Assembly: GCA_017396465.1 (NCBI GenBank) | Contig: JAFQLU010000096.1 | Span: 1 to 34,681 of the forward strand | From: Clostridia bacterium | GTDB lineage: Bacteria > Bacillota > Clostridia > UBA1381 > UBA9506 | Length of the DNA stretch: 34,681 bases | Direction: 5' to 3' | In this document: positions 27,601 to 34,347 of the stretch, one piece after another | Layout of the letters: each line of letters starts with the position of its first letter | How positions within the stretch are numbered: the stretch's first letter is position 1 | Translations under genes and position numbers: made by a program | Notes under the pieces: generated by a model | The model's database searches: none | Told to the model about the DNA's origin: nothing | The model's input: the letters and a program-made list of their open reading frames with translations, nothing else

Positions 27601-27909
27601 ACGAAGCACTACTATTTCACCGCGGTGGATTGGTATAACGACGGCGAGCGTACAAGATGCGCTAAAATGGAATTTGGCGGAAACGCCTACGATATTACAA
27701 TGCAGTTCGGCGACCTTGTAAAGGTGGTAACCGATGGCAAAACGGCAGTTTATCCTGTTTGTGATTCTGCGGAGGTTCTGGAACTCTTTGAAGATGCATT
27801 CACTGCACAGGGATACGGAGTGCAGGAGTTTTATGTATTGAAAGACGGATGCGCGAAAACCGTTTCGGTTGATTTTGAGAAAGGCCCGGTTCAAAGGGTG
27901 AGCTTATAA
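24664..27909 (+). CDS. Large cytosolic glycoside-hydrolase-like protein (1081 aa), family not recognised
   Basis: No signal peptide or membrane segment. Layout as I read it: an N-terminal beta-sandwich part (about 90-395, carbohydrate-binding-like); a region with alternating strands and helices resembling a TIM barrel (about 404-740, including QVYRWGGQ, YYVHISDGRD, GTETMDGATEAP, VHLALQWG and DINTEEGLW); a glutamine-amidotransferase-like domain (about 805-870, DYSVLIFAGYNKAEQ then VENGGTLVCSW) as found in GH42-type beta-galactosidases; and a C-terminal beta domain. Candidate catalytic acids are Glu615 (GTETMDG) and Glu680/Glu681 (NTEEGLW), a pairing that is speculative. It lies 19 bases after the acyltransferase-like gene and in the same gene group as a GH38 mannosidase, so it likely acts on imported glycan fragments. 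Start follows GGAGGA. Confidence 0.7.
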   Translation: MNYRRKIALKKEKEARLIRAKSFAEYKIDSTELDIHAKHRLFLSCEDASCPTMKNESGAELTYMLIDDSLHYGEAEMNRYCLDFSCEKPLPFAKRALKKIVWQPLVYGLFVYSGFCDYESEWSFGLRVKAKKLKMEEGGYLLMRADVWPVKDGVDVRDTCASPDETHVIDIPQGTYPYQKIEEKLSLDKNRVACVIITLEGENYSGNVYFERPFLSDMEGRNLLPEFDKANLGLNRFAWLGQNLSKREWPKLEISVNGKRVFDDEVFLKVHRFSPVEVELPENCFMQGENTVSIAYKSDYPDAIPLLFDEILLLEKEHTAFSLIRCPEEVTWGKSAKLLIETKGEAPVLLSDDFELEELTMFDAFGLCVMAIKPKREENNLSFTLKQGGEEKTYTVKRTVRKAEDHVIAGSGDMIYVNVSDVKSVVDYIKWYVANEIGQMVTIRQVYRWGGQRFVNSKVWEIFRALCEKLDLYYVHISDGRDIPGIATNPTEKMLEGDHFLGRQLHERDGQLFYWGAHPKEVHAPLEEFFDLAARLGREYPETVEGAFRPFNIEYSEAGYSYRRELPEVADMEKAHDIAAKELANLNRDRFIRHTGPAVMFKYFYENGFTWTGTETMDGATEAPISFMRGASKAYGAEKTGVHLALQWGNYPHDTEQRYKRYLLSLYVPYMHGVTDINTEEGLWFIEARFDYFNRVSDVCARHREQSEKFNRFIKTHSRTGAFYTPIAFLQGRYDGWNGFSSPVQWGMCTMPYGDEAASWKLLKTFYPLNSIEARGCGKTGYIPEGTDKPFGIFSGTPMGCVDVVPVEKGELSDYSVLIFAGYNKAEQADLDRVQAFVENGGTLVCSWPHFSDTTLKADIDSYNLHIAEHSLVSAICQGEPEFKKDMLNGKEIILCQNTVKNKEVHLTTENGNPLVYTVSFGKGKIVVVNTLYYPGNEAVFDVYQKVVDAVSYEALSKEKVQVFCNADVEYTVYQQENGTKHYYFTAVDWYNDGERTRCAKMEFGGNAYDITMQFGDLVKVVTDGKTAVYPVCDSAEVLELFEDAFTAQGYGVQEFYVLKDGCAKTVSVDFEKGPVQRVSL

Positions 27910-27922
27910 AAGGAGAAATCAT

Positions 27923-28351
27923 ATGAGAAAAAAACTTCAGGATAACATGTTTGAAATCAGCTATATCATTGAGCTTTGCATTTCTATATTGGTCGGACTT
28001 GCGGTGGCGGCTATGGCTGTGTGGATTGTGATTGATATGTTCCGTTCATCCTTTTTTGAAAACGGCATTGATTCGCTCGTTCAGCTTTTAGACAAGGCGA
28101 TTACGCTGGCGATTGGTGCGGAGCTTATCAAAATGCTTTGCAAGCACACGCCGGAAACCATCATCGAGGTTTTAGCCTTTGCCCTTGCCCGTCAACTGAT
28201 TGTGGGACATGCGGCACCCTGGGAAAACCTTGTCACGGTTTTTGCCATCGCTATCCTTTTCGCAATCAGAAGATTTTTGCTGAACCGCCACGATATGGTT
28301 GAAACACCGGACGGCTTGGTAGAGATTGACACGAAGGAAAGTGAAGAATAG
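27923..28351 (+). CDS. PsiE-like small membrane protein (142 aa)
   Basis: About four membrane helices. The segment AIGAELIKMLCKHTPETIIEVLAFALARQLIVGH (about 70-103) resembles the core of the phosphate-starvation-inducible PsiE family (ELI...E...VLxxAxARxLI). Function of the family is poorly defined. Start follows AAAGGAG; the gene is 13 bases after the GH-like gene and 52 before the mannosidase gene. It is small and may be a linker gene without a direct role in glycan breakdown. Confidence 0.55.
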   Translation: MRKKLQDNMFEISYIIELCISILVGLAVAAMAVWIVIDMFRSSFFENGIDSLVQLLDKAITLAIGAELIKMLCKHTPETIIEVLAFALARQLIVGHAAPWENLVTVFAIAILFAIRRFLLNRHDMVETPDGLVEIDTKESEE

Positions 28352-28403
28352 GGGTTATACCGATTTTACAGGGAAATCACCATATCGGACAAAGGAGAAT
28401 TTT

Positions 28404-31067
28404 ATGAAAAATGTGCACATCATTTCCCACAGTCATTGGGACAGAGAATGGTATATGCCATTTGAATATCACAGAGCATATTTGTTAAAGCTTATCGATA
28501 CCTGTCTGGAATTATTTGAAACAGACGAAAATTTCAAAAGCTTTCATTTAGACGGACACACCGCTTTGGTAGAGGATTATCTGGAGGTGAAGCCCGAAAA
28601 GGAAGCTGAAATCAAAAAATGCGTGCAGGAAGGAAAGTTTATAGTTGGCCCCTGGTATGTGCTGCAGGACGAGTTTTTAACGAGCAGTGAGGCAAATATC
28701 CGCAACCTTTTGGTGGGTATGGATTTAGGCGAAAAGCTGGGCAGCGTGATGAAATACGGCTATTTCCCCGATGCCTTCGGCAACGCAGGGCAGATGCCGC
28801 AGATTTTAAAGCAGGCAGGGATGAAGGGCATCATTTTCGGCAGAGGTGTGACCCACACCGGGATTAACAACTCGATCTCGGAAGGCACATATGCCTCCAA
28901 ATATTCCGAAATCTATTGGGAATCTCCCGACGGGTCAAAGCTTCCTTCCGTTGTGTTTATGAACTGGTACGGAAACGCTATGGAAATGCCGACGCATGAT
29001 GAAAACGGCTACTGGGAAAACGCCATCGGCAATGCGGCAAAGTATGCGTCAACAGACGAGCTGCTTCTCATGAATGGCTGTGACCATCAGCCGGTGCAGA
29101 CGGATTTGTCTGAAGCTTTGGAGTATGCGCGGAAAACACATCCGGAGCATAACTTCATCCATTCGGATTTTAATACTTATATGAAAGCCTGCACCGGAAA
29201 TCTTCCCGACGATATCAGCACCATAAAAGGTGAGTTAATCAGCCAGGATACGGTTGGGTGGTTTACGCTGGTAAACACCTGCTCAACCCGCGTGGACCTT
29301 AAGGTGATGAACAGAACCTGCGAAATGCTCCTTGAGGGTGTGGCGGAGCCGCTTTCCGTTATGACCTCCGCTATGGGAAAGAAATATCCCCACGAGCAGC
29401 TTCTGTATTCCTGGAAAACGCTGATGAAAAACCATCCTCACGACAGCATCTGCAGCTGCAGCTGTGATGAAGTAAACGAAGAAGTGAAAATGCGTTTTCG
29501 TAAGGCGCAGCAGTCGGCAGAAATCATTGTGCGGGAACATCTGGACTACTTAAGCAAGCATATAGATACAACGGCGTTTTCAGATTGCGATGCGGTGTTT
29601 ACGGTGGTGAACACAATGATGTATCAACGCAACGCGTTGGTTTCTGCTGATGTGGACATCCGCCGTGTGTACGGCGCTGCTGATATCGCCGGCGCATTCC
29701 GGACAATCGATGCCTCTATCTACGAGGGTGCATATGAACTGATTGACGAAGCGGGAAATATCATTCCTTGTACGGTGGATAACCGCCGCAGTGCCTTTGA
29801 TTATGACCTGCCCTCCGATAAGTTCAGACAACCCTATGTGGCAGAACGGGTTACCGTTTCTTTTGAAGTAACAGACCTTCCGGCTGTGGGATACATAGTG
29901 TACGGCATCCGCAAAGCGGAGAAGGGCATAGACATGGTGGCGCAGAGTGAAAATGTGCTGGAAAACAAACACTTAAAAGCTACCATTCGCGAAAATGGCA
30001 CGATAGATTTGTTAGATAAGCATAACGGCAGAGTTTACAAAAACCTTCTGCAGTTTGAAGATACGGGCGACATCGGCACGGAATATACCTATGTTCCCGC
30101 AAAGAGAAATCCCATATTATCGGGCACTCAAAAAGCAAACATAGAATGCGTAAGAAATGAGACCTTCGTTACGGAATATAAGGTGACGATCATGATGGAA
30201 ATTCCTTATGAGATGGATGAAGACGCAAAGTCCGAAAAGCGTATCTTCACGCCCATCACGGAAAGACGGGGCGGCAGAAGCGAAAAAACGGTTCAGCTTC
30301 CGATTACCACATATATCACATTGGGTGCGGAAAGTCGCCGTCTGGATATGAAAACGGTGATTGAAAATAACGCCCGAGACCACCGCGTGCGCGTTTTGTT
30401 CCCCACAGGGATTGCTTCCGAAACCCATAAGGCGGAAACCATCTTTGAAGCGGTGAAACGCCCCAACGCGCACAAGCCTACCTGGACCTATCCTTCGGGA
30501 TGCGAGCATCAGCAGGGCTATGTGATGATGCAGGATGCGGCAGGCGGTTTCGCCGTTGCAAACATCGGTCTTTATGAGTATGAAACCATGGGAGATACCA
30601 TCGCAGTAACACTTCTTCGCGCCGTGAGCGAAATGGGCGACTGGGGCGTGTTCCCTACAGAGCTTTCCCAGATGCAGAAATCGGTTACGCTTTCTTATTC
30701 CGTTATGCCCTTCGAAGAGGAGAAAGAAGCCATTCCGCATCTTTCGGCATTTCAGTATCCGGTGTTCACCAAGCAAATTGTGGAGCATGAAAGCGAGATG
30801 AAGGAAGAGAAGCTTCTGTCCTGGAGTGGGGAAGGCTTGAAGGCATCAGCCTTTAAAAAGAAAATGAACCAAGAGGATATCATCCTGCGCTGGACAAATT
30901 ATACCAATCAGGAGCAGGTTCTCTGCGTGGAAAAAACAGCCTTTATCGATAATCTTTACAGAAGTAATGTAATAGAAGAAAAGGGTGAGTGTATATCAGC
31001 GGAAAATGGCGCATGGCGCATCACGGTGAAACCCTTTGAAATTATCACGTTAGGCGTAGAAAAATAA
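28404..31067 (+). CDS. Alpha-mannosidase, glycoside hydrolase family 38 (887 aa)
   Basis: Zinc-dependent retaining alpha-mannosidase, cytosolic (no signal peptide). Zinc ligands and catalytic residues are visible: His11 and Asp13 in HSHWDREW, the nucleophile Asp123 in YFPDAFGNAGQMPQIL, and His228 in NGCDHQPVQTD. GPWYVLQDEFLTSSEANIRN is the characteristic substrate-site helix. The C-terminal half contains the beta-sandwich domains usual for the family; overall length is normal. The start at 28404 is chosen over an upstream in-frame ATG (28326) because AAAGGAG precedes it and the family N-terminus begins here; the upstream ATG lies inside the previous gene. It is the last gene of its group and converges on cotJC at a shared terminator. 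Linkage specificity (1,2-, 1,3-, 1,6- or 2-O-glyceryl) is not evident. Confidence 0.95.
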   Translation: MKNVHIISHSHWDREWYMPFEYHRAYLLKLIDTCLELFETDENFKSFHLDGHTALVEDYLEVKPEKEAEIKKCVQEGKFIVGPWYVLQDEFLTSSEANIRNLLVGMDLGEKLGSVMKYGYFPDAFGNAGQMPQILKQAGMKGIIFGRGVTHTGINNSISEGTYASKYSEIYWESPDGSKLPSVVFMNWYGNAMEMPTHDENGYWENAIGNAAKYASTDELLLMNGCDHQPVQTDLSEALEYARKTHPEHNFIHSDFNTYMKACTGNLPDDISTIKGELISQDTVGWFTLVNTCSTRVDLKVMNRTCEMLLEGVAEPLSVMTSAMGKKYPHEQLLYSWKTLMKNHPHDSICSCSCDEVNEEVKMRFRKAQQSAEIIVREHLDYLSKHIDTTAFSDCDAVFTVVNTMMYQRNALVSADVDIRRVYGAADIAGAFRTIDASIYEGAYELIDEAGNIIPCTVDNRRSAFDYDLPSDKFRQPYVAERVTVSFEVTDLPAVGYIVYGIRKAEKGIDMVAQSENVLENKHLKATIRENGTIDLLDKHNGRVYKNLLQFEDTGDIGTEYTYVPAKRNPILSGTQKANIECVRNETFVTEYKVTIMMEIPYEMDEDAKSEKRIFTPITERRGGRSEKTVQLPITTYITLGAESRRLDMKTVIENNARDHRVRVLFPTGIASETHKAETIFEAVKRPNAHKPTWTYPSGCEHQQGYVMMQDAAGGFAVANIGLYEYETMGDTIAVTLLRAVSEMGDWGVFPTELSQMQKSVTLSYSVMPFEEEKEAIPHLSAFQYPVFTKQIVEHESEMKEEKLLSWSGEGLKASAFKKKMNQEDIILRWTNYTNQEQVLCVEKTAFIDNLYRSNVIEEKGECISAENGAWRITVKPFEIITLGVEK

Positions 31068-31073
31068 ACAGAT

Positions 31074-31108
31074 GAGCCGGGCGCACCCCCAAAAGGTTCG
31101 CCCGGCTC
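31074..31108. terminator. Bidirectional terminator between the GH38 and cotJC genes
   Basis: Left arm GAGCCGGGCG (31074-31083), right arm CGCCCGGCTC (31099-31108): a 10-bp GC-rich stem. ACC (31085-31087) and GGT (31095-31097) can extend pairing into the loop. T-rich tracts flank both sides as read on each strand (TATGCTTATTTA on plus; ATCTGTTTATTTTTC on minus), so it can end transcription of both convergent genes. Confidence 0.8.
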
Positions 31109-31113
31109 TATGC

Positions 31114-31668
31114 TTATTTACTGCACTGAATTCTGTTCAAAAGCTCGCCGAACCGCTGAAAATGGTTTATCTCGCGCTGGCGAAGATACGTCATCACACG
31201 GTTTACGTCCGGGTCGCTCGACACACGCAGAATGTTATCATACGTTGTGCGCGCTTTTTGTTCTGCTGCCAGATCCTCTGTCAGGTCGGTGATGGGGTCG
31301 CCTTTTACAGCGAAGGACATAGCGTTAAAAGGCTGGCCGGCGGCGGAGGTGGGCCACACGCCTTTGCCGTGGTCGATGAAGTAGGTGGCAAATGGGCTGT
31401 TTTCGATTTCGGCAGTTGTGGCGTTTTTGGTCAGCTGATGCACTACAGCGCCGACAATCTCGAGATGTGCCAATTCTTCGTTTCCGATATCGGTCAGGAG
31501 CGCTTTGGCATTATCATCCTTCATAGAGAAGCGCTGGGACAGATAGCGCATAGAGGCGCCCATTTCGCCGTCTGGACCACCGTACTGGCTGATGATGAAA
31601 TTAGCAAGCTTTGTGTTGGTGTTTCGGATGTTGACCGGGAACTGTAATTTCTTTTCATAGATAAACAT
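31114..31668 (-). CDS. cotJC: Spore coat protein CotJC, manganese-catalase family
   Basis: 184 residues with the ferritin-like manganese catalase fold used in the spore coat of Bacillus and many Clostridia. Recognisable parts are the N-terminal MFIYEKKLQFPVNI, the metal-site helices with NEELAHLEIVG (Glu/His ligands) and REINHFQRFGELL, and the EQKARTTYDNI helix. It is expected to localise to the inner spore coat, possibly detoxifying peroxide. A good AGGAGG-type site lies just upstream on the minus strand. It is the last gene of cotJABC and converges on the mannosidase gene. Confidence 0.93.
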   Translation of the reverse strand: MFIYEKKLQFPVNIRNTNTKLANFIISQYGGPDGEMGASMRYLSQRFSMKDDNAKALLTDIGNEELAHLEIVGAVVHQLTKNATTAEIENSPFATYFIDHGKGVWPTSAAGQPFNAMSFAVKGDPITDLTEDLAAEQKARTTYDNILRVSSDPDVNRVMTYLRQREINHFQRFGELLNRIQCSK

Positions 31669-31680
31669 GGCACTACCTCC

Positions 31681-31935
31681 TTACATTTCCCACGGCCAGG
31701 GGCCGTGAACCCATTCCCATGTGTTTTCGGTGTTTGCAGCGGGGGTTAAGGGACCGAAAAGGGACTGGTATTTCTGTTTCAGTTCCATAGAAGCGTTTGC
31801 ATACTCCTTGTGGAGGGCAAGCGCTTTTTCATCGTTGGGGTGCGTGTCTAAATACAGGGTGGTTTCATAAAGAGCGAAATCGGTTTCCTGTATTTTTTTC
31901 AGGAGGGATTCGCGGCCGGAAGCATTTCTGTTCAT
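31681..31935 (-). CDS. cotJB: Spore coat protein CotJB
   Basis: 84 residues matching CotJB: LLKKIQETDFALYETTLYLDTHPNDEKAL in the first half and the Trp-rich end TWEWVHGPWPWEM. Start chosen at ATG 31935: AGGAGG at 31945-31950 is 9 bases away, while an in-frame TTG at 31941 would leave only 3. The ATG overlaps the cotJA stop (ATGA), so the two genes are coupled. Required with CotJA and CotJC for a complete inner coat in Bacillus; a direct function is not established. Confidence 0.92.
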   Translation of the reverse strand: MNRNASGRESLLKKIQETDFALYETTLYLDTHPNDEKALALHKEYANASMELKQKYQSLFGPLTPAANTENTWEWVHGPWPWEM

Positions 31936-32111
31936 CGACAAGAACCTCCTTTTTCGTTTTTGCAGTTTGCGGCATCGTATACGCCCTTGGGCAGATACAG
32001 CTCAGGGAAGAGAGTGCCACGGCAGAGTGCTTCTTCAGGAGAATACACCTGCGTGAGGCGTTGGGGCGGAATGTAGGCATAGCCTACGGGTAAAGTATTG
32101 GGATTTTGCAT
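31932..32111 (-). CDS. cotJA: Spore coat-associated protein CotJA
   Basis: 59 residues, starting at an ATG inside a longer minus-strand open frame. MQNPNTLPVGYAYIPPQRLTQVY is typical of CotJA, with LCRGTLFPELYLPKGVY matching the family core. AAAGGA lies about 9 bases upstream of the ATG; nothing in the longer upstream frame resembles CotJA. First gene of cotJABC and a marker of sporulation. Confidence 0.9.
   Translation of the reverse strand: MQNPNTLPVGYAYIPPQRLTQVYSPEEALCRGTLFPELYLPKGVYDAANCKNEKGGSCR
31945..31950 (-). promoter_or_regulatory. Ribosome binding site deciding the cotJB start
   Basis: AGGAGG on the minus strand, within the end of cotJA, 9 bases before ATG 31935. It makes ATG 31935, not TTG 31941, the likely cotJB start. 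Confidence 0.75.
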
Positions 32112-32154
32112 CCTGAAACATCCTTTCTTGTCATAATTTGTTGGGTACAGTATC

Positions 32155-32182
32155 AGTATATGTCGGATGGCGAAAAATGTGC
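32155..32182 (-). promoter_or_regulatory. Candidate sporulation (sigma-E-type) promoter for cotJABC
   Basis: Read on the minus strand: GCACATT (32182-32176), 13-base spacer, CATATACT (32162-32155). The -10 resembles the sigma-E consensus CATACAnT; the -35 is a weaker match. In Bacillus subtilis the cotJ operon is sigma-E dependent, which is why it was looked for here. It abuts the divergent promoter of the next gene. Confidence 0.35.
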
Positions 32183-32211
32183 TTGCCAATACGGTTTGAA
32201 TATGGTATACT
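32183..32211 (+). promoter_or_regulatory. Sigma-A promoter of the stalk/RCC1-like secreted protein gene
   Basis: TTGCCA (32183-32188), 17-base spacer, TATACT (32206-32211), 25 bases before the ATG at 32236, with AAGGAGG at 32220-32226. Good match and spacing. Confidence 0.75.
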
Positions 32212-32235
32212 GAAAGTACAAGGAGGCGATTTTTT

Positions 32236-34113
32236 ATGAAAAAAATGTTATCTGTTATTTTGACTTTGGTGATTGCGTTGGGGTGCTTATTTGCCGTTCC
32301 TGCGCATGCAGGCATCATCGGCGAGGTTATCACAACGGATATTGTGACTTATATTGACGAGCAGCCTATTGAGTCTTACAACATCAATGACTATACCTAT
32401 GTTATCGCAGAGGAGCTGCGGGATTATGGCTTTGATGTTCGCTGGCTGGCTGCGGAGCGCAGACTTGAGATTTTTGAAAAAGGCGGAAGTATTCCGAATA
32501 AATATCCTTCGGCAGACTTAATCAATGTGCGGAAGGACTCTTACGAAAAGGGTAAGCACGCCTTTGACGTGTATTCCACGGACATTGTTACCACATTAAA
32601 CGGTGAAACGGTAAATGCTTATAATGTGGACGGGCAGACATTGATTCAGATTGATGAGCTTTCCCGTTTTGCGTATTTCAGCTATAACGATGCAAAAAGA
32701 GAAGTGAAGATTGCAAAAACGGCGTGGTATGCGGATTGGCTCTATAACCAGTCTGCGAAAAACGAGATTTCTGTGCCCTCTGAAAAAGCATACGGAACCG
32801 TGACATTTTCCGGCGATGCGATAGACGGCAAGGTAAGTGGACGGGGTAAGCTGACGGAAGTGTATGAAAACAAAGGGGAAGGGCTGCAATTCACCGAAAC
32901 CATTGAGACGATTGGTAAATTCGAAGACGGGAAGATTTATGAGCCTGTTGTGTCTTATCAGTACAAAAAATATGTGCCTTATAACGGCACAGACAGACGC
33001 GTGAGAGAAACCTACACCTTTAACGGTGGTATGGGTGAGCCGGGAATGCAGTATTCCGTGACCTATTATGATGATGGCTCGAAAGCACGCAAGGAGGAAA
33101 AGGTATCCGGTGGCCAAGTGACATACAGAAGAGAAACTGTGTACGACTCTGAATATCGGTTTGGTTATCGCGTGGTAAACGAAGGCTCTGTGACACCGTT
33201 CGGGCAGATTGCGGACTATAAGGAAACGGCAGCCGGCAGAATCACACATGTGAAAGCGGATTCCTTTACGGGATTTTTAACCGATGAAAACGGGGTGGCG
33301 TTTGCTGCAGGATACATTGAAGCAGGTCCTAATGCGGTTCCCGTGAAAATTGCGGATCATGTGAAAATGGCGATTTCCGAGACCATGTTTGTGGACAAGA
33401 ATGACAGACTGATTTCGGGAGATGCAGTTTTAGCGGAAGACATTTTATATGCATCCGAGCGCGTATATCTTAAGAAGGACGGCGGTCTGTATCAGACAAA
33501 CGGCACGTTGATCGACCGAAATGTTTCCGAGGCTTCGGCAGACGGCGGTCTGGTGCTTTACATCAAGGGAACAGATGCTTACTATGTTCGCCTGAACTTT
33601 GAAGAAGAGGGCGCAAAATGGAATGACGGCTTTGATTTGTCTTCGCCCGTGAAGGTGTTTGAGGGGGCAAAATCGGTAAGCCGCGGCAATCGGTTCCTGA
33701 TTATTGACGAAAATGATACACTGTGGGGCTGGTCCTCTTACTGGTACGGCACGCCCTATGAAAACAACAGCGGAAACCTCTTTTCCACAAAGACTCCCAT
33801 CAAGCTGGCAGAGCAGGTGGCGTTTGCAGACAGCGGAACCGGCTTTATTGCCTATGTGACAACAGACGGAGCGCTTTACGTGATGCCCGACGCAACGGAG
33901 CCGAAAAATAAAGGCATTTTCGGAATCACAGAGCCTACACTCGTAATGGTTGAAGTTGCAGACATTTCTGCAGGCGGAAGCTTTATGCTGATTTTAGGAA
34001 AAGACGGCTATGCCCGTGCCTGGGGTGAAAATAAAGAGGGAAGACTTGGCATCGGCACAACAGAGAATGCCGAAGAGCCGATGATGATTTTGGGCTTTTA
34101 TGAGAAAAAGTAA
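32236..34113 (+). CDS. Secreted protein with two stalk-like domains and RCC1-like repeats (625 aa)
   Basis: Signal peptide at 1-25 (cleavage after AHA). Two tandem repeats follow: TTDIVTYIDEQPIESYNIND... (33-81) and STDIVTTLNGETVNAYNVDG... (113-161). They resemble the stalk-like domain of copper amine oxidase N-terminal type that is common in exported Firmicute proteins. A middle part (about 190-320) is rich in Gly and Tyr with some MORN-like short strands. The last 250 residues contain repeats like those of RCC1-type beta-propellers, most clearly DNTLWGWSSYWYGTPY and ARAWGENKEGRLGIGTTENAEEP. No anchor is seen; it is probably released or held by wall binding. Monocistronic by context: own promoter, opposite to cotJA. 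Function unknown. Confidence 0.8.
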   Translation: MKKMLSVILTLVIALGCLFAVPAHAGIIGEVITTDIVTYIDEQPIESYNINDYTYVIAEELRDYGFDVRWLAAERRLEIFEKGGSIPNKYPSADLINVRKDSYEKGKHAFDVYSTDIVTTLNGETVNAYNVDGQTLIQIDELSRFAYFSYNDAKREVKIAKTAWYADWLYNQSAKNEISVPSEKAYGTVTFSGDAIDGKVSGRGKLTEVYENKGEGLQFTETIETIGKFEDGKIYEPVVSYQYKKYVPYNGTDRRVRETYTFNGGMGEPGMQYSVTYYDDGSKARKEEKVSGGQVTYRRETVYDSEYRFGYRVVNEGSVTPFGQIADYKETAAGRITHVKADSFTGFLTDENGVAFAAGYIEAGPNAVPVKIADHVKMAISETMFVDKNDRLISGDAVLAEDILYASERVYLKKDGGLYQTNGTLIDRNVSEASADGGLVLYIKGTDAYYVRLNFEEEGAKWNDGFDLSSPVKVFEGAKSVSRGNRFLIIDENDTLWGWSSYWYGTPYENNSGNLFSTKTPIKLAEQVAFADSGTGFIAYVTTDGALYVMPDATEPKNKGIFGITEPTLVMVEVADISAGGSFMLILGKDGYARAWGENKEGRLGIGTTENAEEPMMILGFYEKK

Positions 34114-34146
34114 AATAGAGGGATAGTTTTTGTTCCTGACTTGACA
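34114..34146. other. Short intergenic stretch with no clear function
   Basis: Between the secreted-protein stop and the hairpin array. It is AT-rich and has no gene or strong terminator; the only symmetry is a weak AGGGA/TTCCT match. The next hairpins do not carry a T-tract, so I cannot point to a proper terminator for the gene before it. Confidence 0.5.
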
Positions 34147-34322
34147 TGAGTTTGCTTTGCAAACTCAATGAATTGCCTGACGGCATTCATTGAAATCAAA
34201 GATTTCATGAATTGAGCCTTATGGCTCATGAATTGCACCTTCGGTGCATTAAAAGGCAATTCAATTCATGGAGCGAAGCGAGAATTAATGGCGTAGCCAA
34301 TTCATGACAACTTAAGTTGTCA
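34147..34322. repeat. Array of short hairpins joined by ATGAATT / AATTCAT linkers
   Basis: At least seven adjacent stem-loops with 3-4 base loops or none: TGAGTTTGC/GCAAACTCA (34147-34167, 9 bp); CAATGAATTGCC/GGCATTCATTG (34166-34192, one bulged T); TGAAATC/GATTTCA (34191-34207); TGAGCC/GGCTCA (34213-34228); TGCACC/GGTGCA (34234-34248); TGGC/GCCA (34289-34299); and the 18-bp perfect palindrome TGACAACTTAAGTTGTCA (34305-34322). They are separated by the linker ATGAATT in the first half (near 34168, 34207, 34228) and its reverse complement AATTCAT in the second half (near 34263, 34299, 34322), so the array is also inversely symmetric overall. It ends about 15 bases before the ribosome binding site of a four-helix-bundle gene remnant. 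It is not a CRISPR: stem sequences differ while the short linkers are constant. Confidence 0.85.
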
Positions 34323-34347
34323 ATTCATTAAGAAATGGAGAATAGCA

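Noticed and set aside
32101-32333. Long N-terminal extension of CotJA on the minus strand
   Set aside because: The extension has no family similarity, overlaps the divergent promoter and start of the secreted-protein gene, and the internal ATG at 32111 has a ribosome binding site.
34147-34322. CRISPR array
   Set aside because: The repeated part is only about 7 bases and the variable parts are self-complementary; no cas genes are present.
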